NCBI GenBank assembly: GCA_037126765.1
Contig: JBBCBC010000007.1
Coordinates: 30,203,667 to 30,267,666 of the forward strand
DNA from: Stenogyne calaminthoides
Lineage: Eukaryota > Streptophyta > Magnoliopsida > Lamiales > Lamiaceae
Length of the DNA stretch: 64,000 bases
Direction of reading: 5' to 3'
The notes under the pieces are model-generated. The model did no database searches. It saw only the letters and a list, made by a program, of their open reading frames with translations, and was not told the origin of the DNA. Shown here one piece after another: positions 1-11,617 of the stretch. Position numbers and translations under genes: made by a program. How positions within the stretch are numbered: the stretch's first letter is position 1; every line of letters begins with the position of its first letter.

Positions 1-1648
1 GGAAAATAAAATATGTTGCACCACCTTTGTGGATTTACTAATTTTTCCAGCACATGGAATTGTACACTACTCACAATTGTCGTTTTTCAAAAAAATACAA
101 TCTGTCGACGTTACAAAATATTTGATATTTTATCGACGCTGATATTTTTCCGAAAAACCAATTTTCGTGTGTTGTTGGGAATGAAACATTCATCCCCTAT
201 TTATAGAGGGTGGTGGACGAAATTTTGGGTAAAAAATAATGTGGGAAAATCTTTTCTTGATCTCCAAGAAATCTTGAATATATCTCCTATATTCTTTTTC
301 CCATAATTATAATATTCCACAAAATCCCATCTACTCCATTTTTATGGATATTTTCGAAATTGATGAGCAAGATTCCAAGATTTGGATCTTCTTGAATTTA
401 TGAGATATTCTTGTATTTCAAGAAATACATATCTTCCATAATATCTTTTCAAGAAAATCAAGAAAATCTTTCTTGCCCACTATATTTCAAATTTTTTTAA
501 TTTTCTCTTATAGATAACCAAGTGGGAGATTTCTTGAATTTAATGAGATAATCTTGTATTCCAAGAATACATATCTTCATTCCATAACAAAATTCAAAGA
601 AAACCTTTCTCCCCCTTTTATCCATAAAATTCGAAAATTGCAAGGAAAAATAGGCAACAATATTTATTTTATTTTAAACACTTTTTCCAGTTATTGGACT
701 ATATGTTGGGCTACTTAGGGGGCCTTTAGGAGAATTAAGATTGGACCTTCTAATGGACCTTGAATATCTAATATTGAGCCATAATATTATTCAAGCCCAT
801 AAATATTAATTAATCCCACTACATAATTAATATTGCACTATCCATCTTAACCCATATTACAGTCAATATGACTTCCGGTCATTATTTCCCGTGTTTAAGA
901 TTATCTAGCCCATTAATTAAATTCAAGCCACTGAAATAGCTTTCCGTTAATTAATATCTTTTGTCCTTGGTCAATGAACGGTTCAACATTATTATCCATA
1001 CCGGAAACTAATTCCACTTGCAAGATTTGGTATGATAAAGCTTATGAACCTCCCAAGGGGGCAAATCGAACAAGCGTACTTGCACACGATTCTTCGTATT
1101 AAATCTTAGCAATCACATGTGACTAATAATATTGCCCAAGATAAAAAGTATTGAATCTCATTGATTCGCTACCCATGATAAGTCAAAGCAATAGTTACCA
1201 ATCCCACGTGATCCTATTTAAGGGACGAAGATTAAGAAATAACGAACCACTGAGGTCTAATTCTTCCTTGTTCAGTTCTGAAGAATTTATCCTCCTGTAG
1301 GTCCTATTCAGTGCATCAGTCATGCACTAGTGTAATCTCTTGGTCAAGACAAGCCAATCTGAGCCTTACACTTCAACCTTTCACGATGGGTTGCTCATTT
1401 CCATCTAGGTCGTGAATAGCGTACTTTTAGTTACAAGGGACTGTTAATTTAATCTTCTGTGATCTGGTATCACTAAATTAACTACAATGTAACACGTACG
1501 ACTTATTGAACAATTATGCAGTAAATATATGTAACATTCAATAATATTTAAAGCATCAATCATAAACAATTTATTTCAGTAAATAAGTCTGAAAATTCAG
1601 TTTCGATTATACAAAGTAAAAAACATATTTTCCAGTATAATCCCAATA
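1..1648 (-). repeat. 3' LTR of element A (partial)
   Basis: The sequence matches 7353-8987 base for base apart from about 30 substitutions and small indels, including an 11-bp difference near 865 and a 3-bp difference near 174. Its element-start end lies at 1648, where the minus strand reads TATTGGGATT instead of the expected TGTTGGG. The far end lies left of the window. A minus-strand TATA-like site is at 197-206. Confidence 0.93.
197..206 (-). promoter_or_regulatory. TATA box in 3' LTR of A
   Basis: The minus strand reads CTATAAATAG. The same site is conserved at 7548-7557 in the other LTR, and a related site is found at 51776-51785 in the solo LTR of the same family. It probably marks the U3/R promoter. 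Confidence 0.6.
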
Positions 1649-1660
1649 ATCTCCCACTTA
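1649..1660 (-). other. Polypurine tract of element A
   Basis: The minus strand reads AAGTGGGAGATT directly before the 3' LTR, the usual position and composition of the plus-strand primer in copia elements. Confidence 0.7.
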
Positions 1661-1739
1661 TACTCAAAGTCTGCTTTTAAGTATACTAAAATATGTCTTG
1701 TGTAGTCTGTGACATCTAATGTCACCTACACGAACCTAA

Positions 1740-3587
1740 TAATTTCTCGCACTTATACTCAAAGCAGATTGGCAACGGTCTTGACACCCATTCCTTCCAC
1801 ATGTCTCTTGAATGTATTCAGAGGCAGAATCTTTGTGAATGGATTTGCTAGGTTGTCCTCAGACGCTATCTTTGCCACATCTATATCTTCTCTCTTAACG
1901 ATTTCTCGTATAAGATGTCTTTCCTTTAGTGTGCTTGTTTGACTCGTGGACTCTTGGTTCCCTTGAATTTGCAACTGCCCCTAGCAAATATTTCTAGATA
2001 AATTCGGAACTCCATCCAAGTCCACTAAGAAGGTCTAGAGACAAATCGATTCTTTCACTGCTTCACAAGCAGCTACTTACCCGACTTCCATGGTTGAGTC
2101 AGTGATGCATTTCTGCTTCACACTCGTCCATTTGATGGCTACACTTCCAAAATGGAAACACACTAACTGAGGCAGATAGTTTCTGGAATCTAAGTCTGAT
2201 TGGAAATCCGAGTCCGTGTAGCCGATGGGGATTGGACTATCTGACTGATAAACCAACATTCTATCCCGAGTTCTTTTCAGATACTTCAGAATGTTTTTAA
2301 CTGCCGTCCAATGCTCTTTTCCCGGGTTACTTTGATATCTTGCTACCATGCCTACGGCAAAGCAGATATCTGGTCTCGTACACAGCATTGCACACATAAG
2401 GCTTCCGACAGCCGAAGCACAAGGAATGCCTTTCATGTCATCTATCTCCTTTTGCGTCTTAGGGGACATTTTATTGGATAGATGGATTCCATGTCTGAAA
2501 GTTTACGAATCCTTTCTTGGAATCTTGCATGCTGAATCGTTTCAAGACAGTGTCTATGTATGAAACTTGCGATAACCCGATCATCCTTTTCTTGCGATCT
2601 CGAGTGATCTTGATCCCAAGGATGTGGCCGGCTTTTCCTAAATCTTTCATATCAAACTATTTTGAAAGCCATGCCCTTACGTCTGATAACACCTTTACAT
2701 CGTTCCCGATGATCAGAATGTCATCTACGTATAGTACTAAGAATACCAATGCAGTTTTGACACGCTTTTTATACTCACAACTTTCGAACTCATTTTGATC
2801 GAACCCATAAGACTTTATAACATAACTTGAAACATTGGTTCCAAGCTATGGATGCCTATTTGAGTCCGTAAATGGACTTAATGAGCTTACAAACTAGGTG
2901 TTCTTGGCCCTTTTCAATGAAACCTTGGGGTTGTTGCATATAGATCTCTTCATCAAAACTTCCGTTAAGGAAAGCTGTCTTGACATCCATTTGCCATATT
3001 TCAAAGTCGAGATGCGCAGCAATCGATAAGAGAATACGGATAGACTTAAGCATGGCTACGGGCGAAAAAGTTTCCTCATAATCGATCCCTTCTTTCTGAG
3101 TATAACCTTTCGCCACTAGTCTTGCTTTGAAGGTTTCAACCTTCCCGTCCGGTCCTCTTTTTCTCTTGTATACCCACTTGCAACCAATGGGTTTGACCCC
3201 ATTAAGTGGTTCGACTAGCTCCCACACTCTGTTATGAAACATAGAACCCATTTCAACTTTCATTGCTGTTTGCCAAGAATCTGCATCCTTGTCTTGGAGT
3301 GCCTCGTCATATGTCCATGGGTCTGATTCGTCTTGTCTGAGAATCAAGTCCGAGGACTCTCCTATTCCCATGAATCTCTCGGGCTGTCTAACAACCCTCC
3401 CACTATGACGAGGTTCAGGTTGTGAAAGCATATCGTTTGGTATATTATCTAGTACAGTTGGCACTGAGGTTTGTCCTCTAAGCTCATTTAAGGTAATCTC
3501 ACTTCTGGGTCTTCTTTCGTTCATATAGTCTTCTTCCAAAAATCTAAAGTGGGTGCTTATGACCACCTTTTGATCTTTTGGGACCAT
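1740..3587 (-). pseudogene. Element A RT and RNase H, decayed
   Basis: This is the copia reverse transcriptase and RNase H region in several frames. RT starts near 3330 with WVYKRKRGPDGKVETFKARL, followed by the block MDVKTAFLNGSFDEEIYMQQ near 2980. The catalytic YVDDILIIGND can be read at about 2700-2735 in another frame, and the RT-to-RNase H connection CTRPDICFAVG lies near 2380. The RNase H tail near 1790 reads ASEDNLANPFTK. Visible lesions include an in-frame TAG after YGLK (near 2855), a frameshift across 2470-2850, and breaks near 2076 and 1975. It is a pseudogene; family membership is secure. Confidence 0.9.
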
Positions 3588-3589
3588 AG

Positions 3590-4873
3590 AACATACACCC
3601 TTTTGTTCCCTCGGGGTATCCTACAAACAACCTTAATTCTGATCGAGGGTCCAATTTACCGGCTTCCTTGTCCAACACGTAGGCCAGACACCCCCAAATT
3701 CTCATGTGTCTCATACTAGGCTTGCGCCCGGTCCACAATTCTTTGGGAGTTTTGGGAACCGATTTGGATGGCACCAAGTTCAGAATGTAAGCTGATGTTT
3801 CCAAGGCATGACCCCAGAACGACATGGGAAGATCCGCATAACTCATCATAGATCTAACCATTTCCAAAAGAGTTCTGTTTCTTCGCTCTGTAACCCCGTT
3901 TTGTTGAGGGGTTCCGGGTGCAGTGAGCTGGGATGCAATCCCTTCATCAGATAAGTAGTTCAAAAACTCATCGCTGAGGTATTCGCCTCGACGATCAGAT
4001 CATAGAGACTTGATACGTTTTTTCCTATGATTCTCTATTTGAGCCTTAAATTCTTTGAATTTCTCAAAGGTCTCAGATTTATGCTTCATAAGAAAAAGGT
4101 AACCGTACCTTGAGTAATCATCAATAAAAGTGACAAAATACTCATAACCTCCTCTTGCTTTGGTTGACATTGGAACACATACATCTGTGTGAACGATCTC
4201 TAACACTTCTTTGGCTCTATTCCCCTTAGCTCCAACTGCCCTCTTGGTCATTTACCCTCCAAACATGATTCGCAGGTTGGAATTCGTTCAACTTGGAGAA
4301 ACTCCAGTGAACCGTCTTTCACCAACCTTTGGATCCTCTTTGGATTTATATGACCCAATCTTAGATGCCAAAGAAGTATCTCGTTCACGTTTTCTTTTGT
4401 CTGAAATAGTTGATGTGTTATAGGATCATTTCATGAGTGGTGTGCACAGTTAATTGTATAGAGATTTTCCATCAATGTCCCGTAACAGATACACTCATCA
4501 TTTCAAGAAATGATGTCATTCTTATTAGAAGAAACTTAGTGTCCTTTAATCGAATTTTAAAAACTGAAAGTGAATTCTTTCTAAAACTGGGAACATAAAG
4601 ATAGTCTCAAAAAAAATTTATCTTCAAAAGATAGGTGCACTTCTCTCATTGCTTCAGCTGCCACTCTCGTAGCATCGCCCAGTGTGATGAGGATCTCACT
4701 CCCACTAAGTTGTCGGGTCCGTTTGAACCCGTGAAGCCAACATGATTAGTGGATCTCGTATCAACCACCCACGAATGAGAAGTATACGCCACTAAACAAG
4801 TTTCAACAACTAGTGCGTGAGAATTACCTTTCTGCCCGTCCCTTTTTGGGGTTGGAACAGGCAAAACCTCCAT
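3590..4873 (-). pseudogene. Element A protease and integrase, decayed
   Basis: On the minus strand the segment begins with a protease remnant (HSWVVDTRSTNHV, near 4760), in which the catalytic D-T-G/S triad reads D-T-R. Next come an unreadable GAG-pre-integrase stretch and the integrase core (HTDVCVPMSTKARGGYEYFV and FIDDYSRYGYLFLM, 4080-4190), then GTPQQNGVTERRNRTLLEMV near 3890 with its catalytic Glu. A TGA replaces a residue in the RSD(R/N)GGEY motif near 4000, and a frameshift lies near 3560-3590. The protein would have joined cDNA to host DNA; it is not functional here. Confidence 0.88.
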
Positions 4874-5435
4874 TGTCCTCTCTCACCGCAGCTTAAGCAC
4901 TTCCTCTTTGGATTTTCCTTGACACAACAAGCATTCCTCATCTTACCATTGCCCTTGGCAACAGTTGAGTTTTATTGCTTATGACCTTTGGTCCTCTTCT
5001 TTTTCTTGCCTCCCTTGGCCTAGAAGATGAAGACGGGCCACTTGCCGTCAAAACTTGAGTTTGATGCCTTATCAACATCTCTGCCGAGACCAAAAGCTTG
5101 CAATAAATTAGCTAGCGAGGCCAAAATGCTCAAAAACTTTTTGGGCAGAGAGTGAAGTACCAAATTTATCTGAGTCTCCAGATCATAATCTGCACTCAGA
5201 ATCTCAAGGTTATTCAGATGGGCCATCTGTTTTGAGGACGTAATCCCTTACGGGTTTGCCCTCCACCATTCTTAGCGACGACATCTCTCGCAAGGTGATC
5301 TGACGAGTCCCGCATGTTTTGACTCGTCAGTTGGCTCATCTGATTTTGGTGTGTCAAAAATCCACTTGTGCTTTTTGCGATTAGGACAATTATAATTTTC
5401 GTTTCCAATCAATATAGTTTCCATACATATTGTTT
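4874..5435 (-). pseudogene. Element A gag remnant, strongly shortened
   Basis: Minus-strand pieces match the C-terminal half of copia Gag: a stretch rich in Leu and Asn (5020-5226) and a basic KGGKKKKR-like segment followed by one broken zinc knuckle (KRKCLSCGERG, near 4900). A short opening reading METILIGNENYNCPNRKK starts at about 5430 and stops within about 50 codons. Typical copia Gag is several times longer, so the N-terminal half is missing or unrecognisable. Confidence 0.65.
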
Positions 5436-7040
5436 TGACTTTAAGTATAATAACAATGGATTAAAAGGTAAATTTAAATTGAAATCAAATAAATAACTAT
5501 ATGCATAAGCACAAGTATATCACAAGATTCAATCACATGCATCATATTTAAAATCTCAAAAAAAATATGAACATGCATCAACCAACATCTCAAAACAGTT
5601 TAAATAAGCCACGTGGGGTGGGTCATTATTTAAACACATTCAAGCGAGTTACAAACAAAACGATTTACAAACCTTTAATATCCAGATTAATAGTTAGCTC
5701 CCACTTGACCAATATAAAATTGACAGGACTTGAGGAAGTATATGCATATCAATTTTATACCTAAGTAATAACCATGATTAAATACAGGATTATTATTTCG
5801 CTTTGAACGAGCCTCGTGGGGAGGGTCATCGTCGCCACTAGTAATAACCCACAATCATCCATTTGGAACTTATTCATGTGAAAGCTATCTTTTGACCATC
5901 CCGTGAGGGGAATTTCTCCAAAAGAATTCACAAATGAATAAATCATGGAGGTCAAAATTAATTCAATTTTATTATCCGGAATAAAATTGTCAATTAATTA
6001 TTTAAACATACTTAGTAATTTTGAAGGTGAGATTTTTCATTTGGGCAACTCTCATGCAAACATATTTAAACAAATTAAATAAAGCATAAGATAGCACAAA
6101 ATAAATCAAGCAAAACAGAAAAATAAACATATTGGGCACAAATTATCCAATTGTCATGGTTTGATTTTTTCTTGGTTTGATCTTGAAGAAACATCGTCTT
6201 GAATTTCTCCCCACTCGTCGTCTCGAAAAAAAATACTCCATCTCGAAATGCCACGCATGACTGACTCGTGGCCGGGATGCTGCGCCCACATCCGGCCGGC
6301 CACTTGGCGGAGTTCGGCTTCGGCGGCGTCCGGCGAGCCGCGCCCGCCTTTTCTCGGCGGCCTCGGCGGGAGCTCGGCGGCTCTCGGCAATGCCGTGGCG
6401 TGCGATCGTTGCATCAGCGTCTTGGCTCGCCCGGTCGTGCCTTGCCCGTGGTTCTCGGCACTGCGCCGTCCCCGATGCGCCCTATCTGCCTTCGTGTGCT
6501 CCCGCAGCCGTCACTTTGCTGATCCGCTCTGCGCCACGGTCTTCGCGTGCGCTTCGCGCTTCCCGCACAGCTTGGCGTTCGGCGGATCACCAAAACGCGC
6601 TCGGCCCTCGGCCTTGCCCGGCACCCTTGCGTGCCTACGTGCGTCTGCATCGCGTGCCTCCTCCCCCACCAACGCGTTTGATGCGGCGCCACGCCGCCTC
6701 GCCTGATTACGGATTTTGTCCTTTAATTCTTCTTCTCAGTCCTCATTTCTCGATCCGATTACAATTTATTTACAAAAATAAATAAACCTAGATCTAGACT
6801 AGTCTATTACATTGATCAAATCAAATAAATTCTAATCTACTCGTGGATTTTCTCACGAGGCAAAACGAATCCGAACGAATCGAATTAAAAACCACAGTTT
6901 ATATGCATGCATAAATAAACACATTAAATTCCATGACAATTGGATACCTACAAAACCAATCTAGCAATTCTACTATCCAATTTCAAATTTAATGCCAACG
7001 AATTAAATTACAATTTAAAAAATTCAAAGCCCGAAATCGT
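5436..7040 (-). other. Element A leader between primer site and gag
   Basis: This 1.6-kb untranslated stretch is unusually long for a copia leader. It has three parts: AT-rich sequence next to the primer site (6720-7040), a GC-rich island (about 6247-6715), and AT-rich sequence (5436-6246). In the last part a related motif, cacgtggggtgggtcat near 5611 and cctcgtggggagggtcatc near 5812, occurs twice. I see no supported gene. Confidence 0.6.
6247..6715. other. GC-rich island of unknown origin in the leader of A
   Basis: Roughly 470 bp of very GC-rich, CpG-rich sequence lies within strongly AT-rich surroundings, with sharp edges near 6247 and 6715. Several frames stay open through it on both strands (for example 6248-6706 plus), which is expected from high GC alone. 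The translations are Ala/Arg/Pro/Ser-rich without recognisable domains. It could be captured host sequence or a structured packaging leader; I cannot tell which. Confidence 0.6.
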
Positions 7041-7053
7041 GGCTCTGATACCA
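7041..7053 (-). other. Primer binding site of element A
   Basis: The minus strand reads TGGTATCAGAGCC, the complement of the 3' end of plant initiator tRNA-Met, two bases from the LTR edge. This is standard for plant copia elements. Confidence 0.9.
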
Positions 7054-7055
7054 GT

Positions 7056-8987
7056 TATTGGGGAATAAGTTGCACGGATCTATTCGGGGTGAATATTTAA
7101 ATACAAATTTAATTCTTTATTTATTACTAGCATGAATTAATCCTATATTAATTCAAATAATAATCCAACAACATATCATGCATATAACAATTCACGTAAA
7201 ACCTACGCATGCGGAATTCTACGAGTTTACGTGAACATACCTCTTGGGATGGCAACGGTGTGGCTGAATAGACTAACCGTAAGGACTTCCCAAGTATTCC
7301 CTTAGCCCTCGTTCGACTATCCGGTGGAAGGATTCTTGTAAACGATTTAACAAAAGGAAAATAAATATGTTGCACCAACTTTGTGGATTTACTAATTTTT
7401 CCAGCACATGGAATTGTACACTACTCACAATTGTCATTTTTCAAAAAAATACAATCTGTCGACGGTACAAAATATTTGATATTTTATCGACGCTGATATT
7501 TTTCCCAAAAACCAATTTTCATGTGTTGGGAATGAAACATTCATCCCCTATTTATAGAGGGTGGTGGACGAAATTTTGGGTAAAAAATAATGTGGGAAAA
7601 TCTTTTCTTGATCTCCAAGAAATCTTGAATATATCTCCTATATTATTTTTCCCATAATTATAATATTCCACAAAATCCCACCTACTCTATTTTTATGGAT
7701 ATTTTCGAAATTGATGAGCAAGATTCCAAGATTTGGATCTTCTTGAATTTATGAGATATTCTTGTATTTCAAGAAATACATATCTTCCATAATATCTTTT
7801 CAAGAAAATCAAGAAAATCTTTCTTGCCCACTATATTTCAAAAATTTCGAATTTTCTCTTATAGATAACCAAGTAGGAGATTTCTTGAATTTAATGAGAT
7901 AATCTTGTATTCCAAGAATACATATCTTCATTCCATAACAAAATTCAAAGAAAACCTTTCTCCCCCTTTTATCCATAAAATTTGAAAATTGCAAGGAAAA
8001 ATAGGCAACAATATTTATTTTATTTTAAACACTTTTTCCAGTTATTGGACTATATGTTGGGCTACTTAGGGGGACTTTAGGAGAATTAAGATTGGACCTT
8101 CTAATGGACCTTGAATATCTAATATTGAGCCACAATATTATTCAAGCCCATAAATATTAATTAATCCCACTACATAATTAATATTGCACTATCCATCTTA
8201 ACCCATATTACATCCCGGTCATTATTTCCCGTGTTTAAGATTATCTAGCCCATTAATTAATTCAAGCCACTGAAATAGCTTTCCGTTAATTAATATCTTT
8301 TGTCCTTGGTCAAGGAACGGTTCAACATTATTATCCATACCGGAAACTAATTCCACTTGCAAGATTTGGTATGATAAAGCTTATGAACCTCCCAAGGGGG
8401 CAAATCGAACAAGCGTACTTGCACACGATTCTTCGTATTAAATCTTAGCAATCACATGTGACTAATAATATTGCTCAAGATAAAAAGTATTGAATCTCAT
8501 TGATTCGCTACCCATGATAAGTCAAAGCAATAGTTACCAATCCCACGTGATCATATTTAAGGGACGAAGATTAAGAAATAACGAACCACTGAGGTCTAAT
8601 TCTTCCTTGTTCAGTTCTGAAGAATTTATTCTCCTGTAGGTCCCATTCAGTGCATCAATCATGCACTAGTGTAATCTCTTGGTCAAGACAAGCCAATCTG
8701 AGCCTTACACTTCAACCTTTCACGATGGGTTGTTCATTTCCATCTAGGTCGTGAATAGCGTACTTTTAGTTACAAGGGACCGTTAATTTAATCTTCTGTG
8801 ATCTGGTATCACTAAATTAACTACAATGTAACACGTACGACTTATTGAACAGTTATGCTGTAAATATATGTAACATTCAATAATATTTAAAGCATCAGTG
8901 ATAAACAATTTATTTCAGTAAATAAGTCTGAAAATTCAGTTTCGATTATACAAAGTAAAAAGCATACTTTCCAGTATAATCTCAACA
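7056..8987 (-). repeat. 5' LTR of element A
   Basis: This LTR is 1932 bp. The minus strand starts TGTTGAGATTATACTGG at 8987 and ends CCCCAATA at 7056, beside the primer site. It matches the LTR at 1-1648 at about 98% and is clearly related to the solo LTR at 50333-52188. A 10-bp inverted repeat (ttcacgtaaa 7191-7200, tttacgtgaa 7226-7235) lies in the U5 part. Confidence 0.93.
7548..7557 (-). promoter_or_regulatory. TATA box in 5' LTR of A
   Basis: The minus strand reads CTATAAATAG. Transcription of element A would start shortly after it and run leftwards through the leader. Confidence 0.6.
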
Positions 8988-10937
8988 TGGCTTGCCAAGG
9001 TTTCTTCAATTTGGGTTACTTTCTCCACCATTGGACTGAGATCAATCTATAGAGTTTGTAGAACTTTTTCCACCTGAGCTGGGAGCTCCACCCGAGCCTC
9101 AATCTGCATATCAGACATAACAGATTTAAAGATAGAAACTTCAGTAGCTTTGGCATAATGTTTAATAGTGCCAAAAGTTACCTGAAGAGTGCTAACTTCA
9201 GTCTGAGGATGTGAGATATCAGTCTGACCAGCATCAGTTTGCTTCTCCATCTGAGATTGCTTTTCAGCATTATCTTGTTGATCCCCCTCTTTATCTTGAT
9301 CCTTAGAGCTGGAGGCATCAACATCAGCTTTCCTCCTCTCAGCCACCTTCTTCTTGACTAGCTCGTCAAAATTAGCAATTTTCATCCTGAGCTTAGTCTT
9401 CCTGAATCCAGAGAACTCTGTCAGCACAGCAGTCTCAGCATTCCACCAGTCCTCTCCTCTGAAGGAGGCAATGTTCAGCATCTCTGGAAGAGTCTGATTC
9501 AGGATATAGACCGTGGTTCTGAGTCTGAAGAAGAGATCCTGAAGATCAGGATATGAGCTCAGCTCAGGGTACCTGTCCAGAATGAATCGTTCCCCCTTGC
9601 TGCGCCACTCAGTCTCTTCTGCCTCTCCCTTTTTCAGCTTTGGGCTCTCAGGTTCAGTAGGATCAGATTCAGGTGCTGAGGGATCTAGAAATGGTTCACT
9701 CAGGAGTGCATCTAAGTTCAGTAGCTCCTGAGGTTCAGATTGTTCTGAGGTCTGAACAGGTATCTCCTCAGTAGGAACCTGAGGTCCCTTGAATATTTCC
9801 TGAGATATTTTATCTGAGCTCAGAGATGTTCCGAGAACCTCAGAGAAAACCTGTTCCTCAGTTTGTTCCTGAGCTATTGTCACAACCTGAGCCAGAACTT
9901 GTAGTGGAGATTTTAGTCCTTGCTGACCCTCAGGTTGGACTTCCTCAGTGTCACTGACCTCCTCCTCAGTAATAATTTGAAGTTTCCTGCGCTTCTGAGG
10001 GGCCAATGTTTTCTTCTTCAGAGTCTCTCTCCTTTTTCTCTTTTCACCTCCATCAGGGCTTCCCCCCTGGCTTGTTGGGCTTCTTCAGCTCCTTCTTCAG
10101 TGGTCCCCTCCTGAGACTTTGAGCTTTTCTCCTTCATTCCTTTCAAAGTCTTCTTAGTTGTAGGTGGCTTGAATAGAATTTTTTACTTTGGAAAGGGTGA
10201 GGAATTAACAAAGATATCCTCTTCTTCTCTGCACATCTCCAAGATATATGCAATCTTGGTTGCATGAAGGATCTTCCCATTGATAACAACCGATCCATTC
10301 ACCTTCTGGACTTGCTTTGCTTGATCACTCACCACTTTGATTAAGTAATGTAACCAGTTGAATGCAGTGGTGGGTGAATCTTCAATCTCCGCCATTAATA
10401 TCAACTTCGGCGTACTAATCTGTTCAAAGCTGCTGGACCTACTCAATATGCATTTACTCACAATGTCCAGCAAAACTCGCTACTTAGGCTTCAAATGCCT
10501 TTTGTTCAGAGTTGCTTCGAACTTAACTGGATGCTCTGCAATCCTATCCAGATACTCTTGCTCCCTACCCATCATATAAACCGTAGGGTCTTCTCCTCTA
10601 TCGCTCAATTCATATATGGCATTAAGATTCTTAGGGATGATATACAATTCCCTAACAAAATCCACATACTTTGAACTATGCTCTAAATGCGATACAGTAA
10701 TTTGCGATTCTATACAGTCCTCCTCATCTAATTTCAAATTAGAGATAAACTCTATTACCTCTTTTGCGTATTCTGCCTCTAGTTGATTCGCAACCAGGAA
10801 AGTGAGCTTTGCCAATCGAATCTTGTGCAAAGCTTCTTCTTCGTGAGTCGCATTCGATGAGCTTTCGAGAGAAACAACTTATTCATACCACAGTTTGTTA
10901 GAGACCGCAAGCTTATCGTATACATATAACGTCATTT
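8988..10937 (-). pseudogene. Element B extra 3' ORF (ORF3), cut by element A
   Basis: This ORF starts at an ATG at 10937 (MTLYVYDKLAVSNKLWYE, then a stop) and is readable in pieces down to the edge of A. The first half (10480-10830 and 10183-10473) is globular and aligns with ORF3 of element D: LKPK-stop-RVLLDIVSKCIL here against LKRKYRLLFDIVQKVII there. The second half (9047-10006) is rich in Glu, Pro and Ser and contains DRYPELSSYPDL, matching DRYPELALNSDA in D. The same frame continues after a TAG at 9047 as IDLSPMVEKVTQIEETLASH and stops at the A junction. There is no signal peptide or membrane segment, so env is unlikely. It resembles what databases call putative plant transposon protein (inference). 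Confidence 0.75.
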
Positions 10938-11617
10938 TTTGCAGTATTTTGATTAAGGGTTTTGAAAAGGATGATAATTTCTGGGTAAATGAGAGTTTTT
11001 GAAGCAGAGTGTTTTAAAAACGAAGGCTTTTGGAATTGGGCTTTGAAGGAATTCTTCAATAGATGTATAGGATTTGATTTATTGCAAATCGCATAGATGA
11101 AGAAATTGATGGTTGAGATTAAAAACCGACTAAATCGGGTATATGAAAGGATGATTTCACAAATATTACGCCGCCAATTTAACTTTATTGGTGATTACTG
11201 AACAATGCAATTAATTACTGTTCCTGCAGACCATTGACTTTCTTCGAGTATTACTGAGATTCAGTTAGACAATAAATGAGTTGCATGAATCAATACTTCT
11301 TCAGACTAATTTTCTCCATCAGTCTTACTGAGTTTGACCTTGATAAAATGTCGAGATAATCTTTTGAGTCTTGAAAGCGAGGTCGATTATAATCTTGAAA
11401 TCTTGTGAAAGATCGATTATAATCTTGAAAATCTTGAAAGGGTCATTATGATACTAAAAATCTTGAACGAGGTCAGTATAATATTGAGTACTGATCTTCA
11501 GGATATCTGAGTTTCCTAAGACTCAGAGTTCAGTACTTTCAATTTTATCCTGAGTTTCTCAGTAAAATCCTGAGAAAACTTCATGCATCTGAAAACCTTC
11601 AATTTTTAAGATTTGCT
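10938..11617 (-). other. Spacer between RNase H and ORF3 of element B
   Basis: This AT-rich stretch of about 680 bp holds no supported gene. Part of it (11340-11480) repeats a short motif, aatcttgaaa..ggtc..tataatcttg. The equivalent spacer in D is 30637-31396. It may hold signals for expressing ORF3, but none can be identified from sequence alone. Confidence 0.5.

Larger units (their letters stand above)
1..8987 (-). mobile_element. Element A: Ty1/copia LTR retrotransposon, minus strand, cut by left window edge
   Basis: This is a nearly full-length copia element read right to left. The order on the minus strand is 5' LTR (7056-8987), tRNA-Met primer site (7041-7053), long leader, decayed gag, protease, integrase, RT, RNase H, polypurine tract and 3' LTR (1-1648). 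Integrase before RT defines Ty1/copia. By eye the two LTRs differ at about 2% of positions plus a few small indels, so the insertion is fairly recent, yet all genes carry stops and frameshifts. It sits in the 3' ORF of element B. The 5-bp target copy on the right should be tggct (8988-8992); the left copy is outside the window. I did not assign a named lineage. Confidence 0.93.

Noticed and set aside
6248..6785. Overlapping plus-strand open frames in the GC-rich island as possible genes
   Set aside because: High GC keeps several frames open at once; the translations are Ala/Arg/Pro-rich with no domain, and the strand is opposite to element A.
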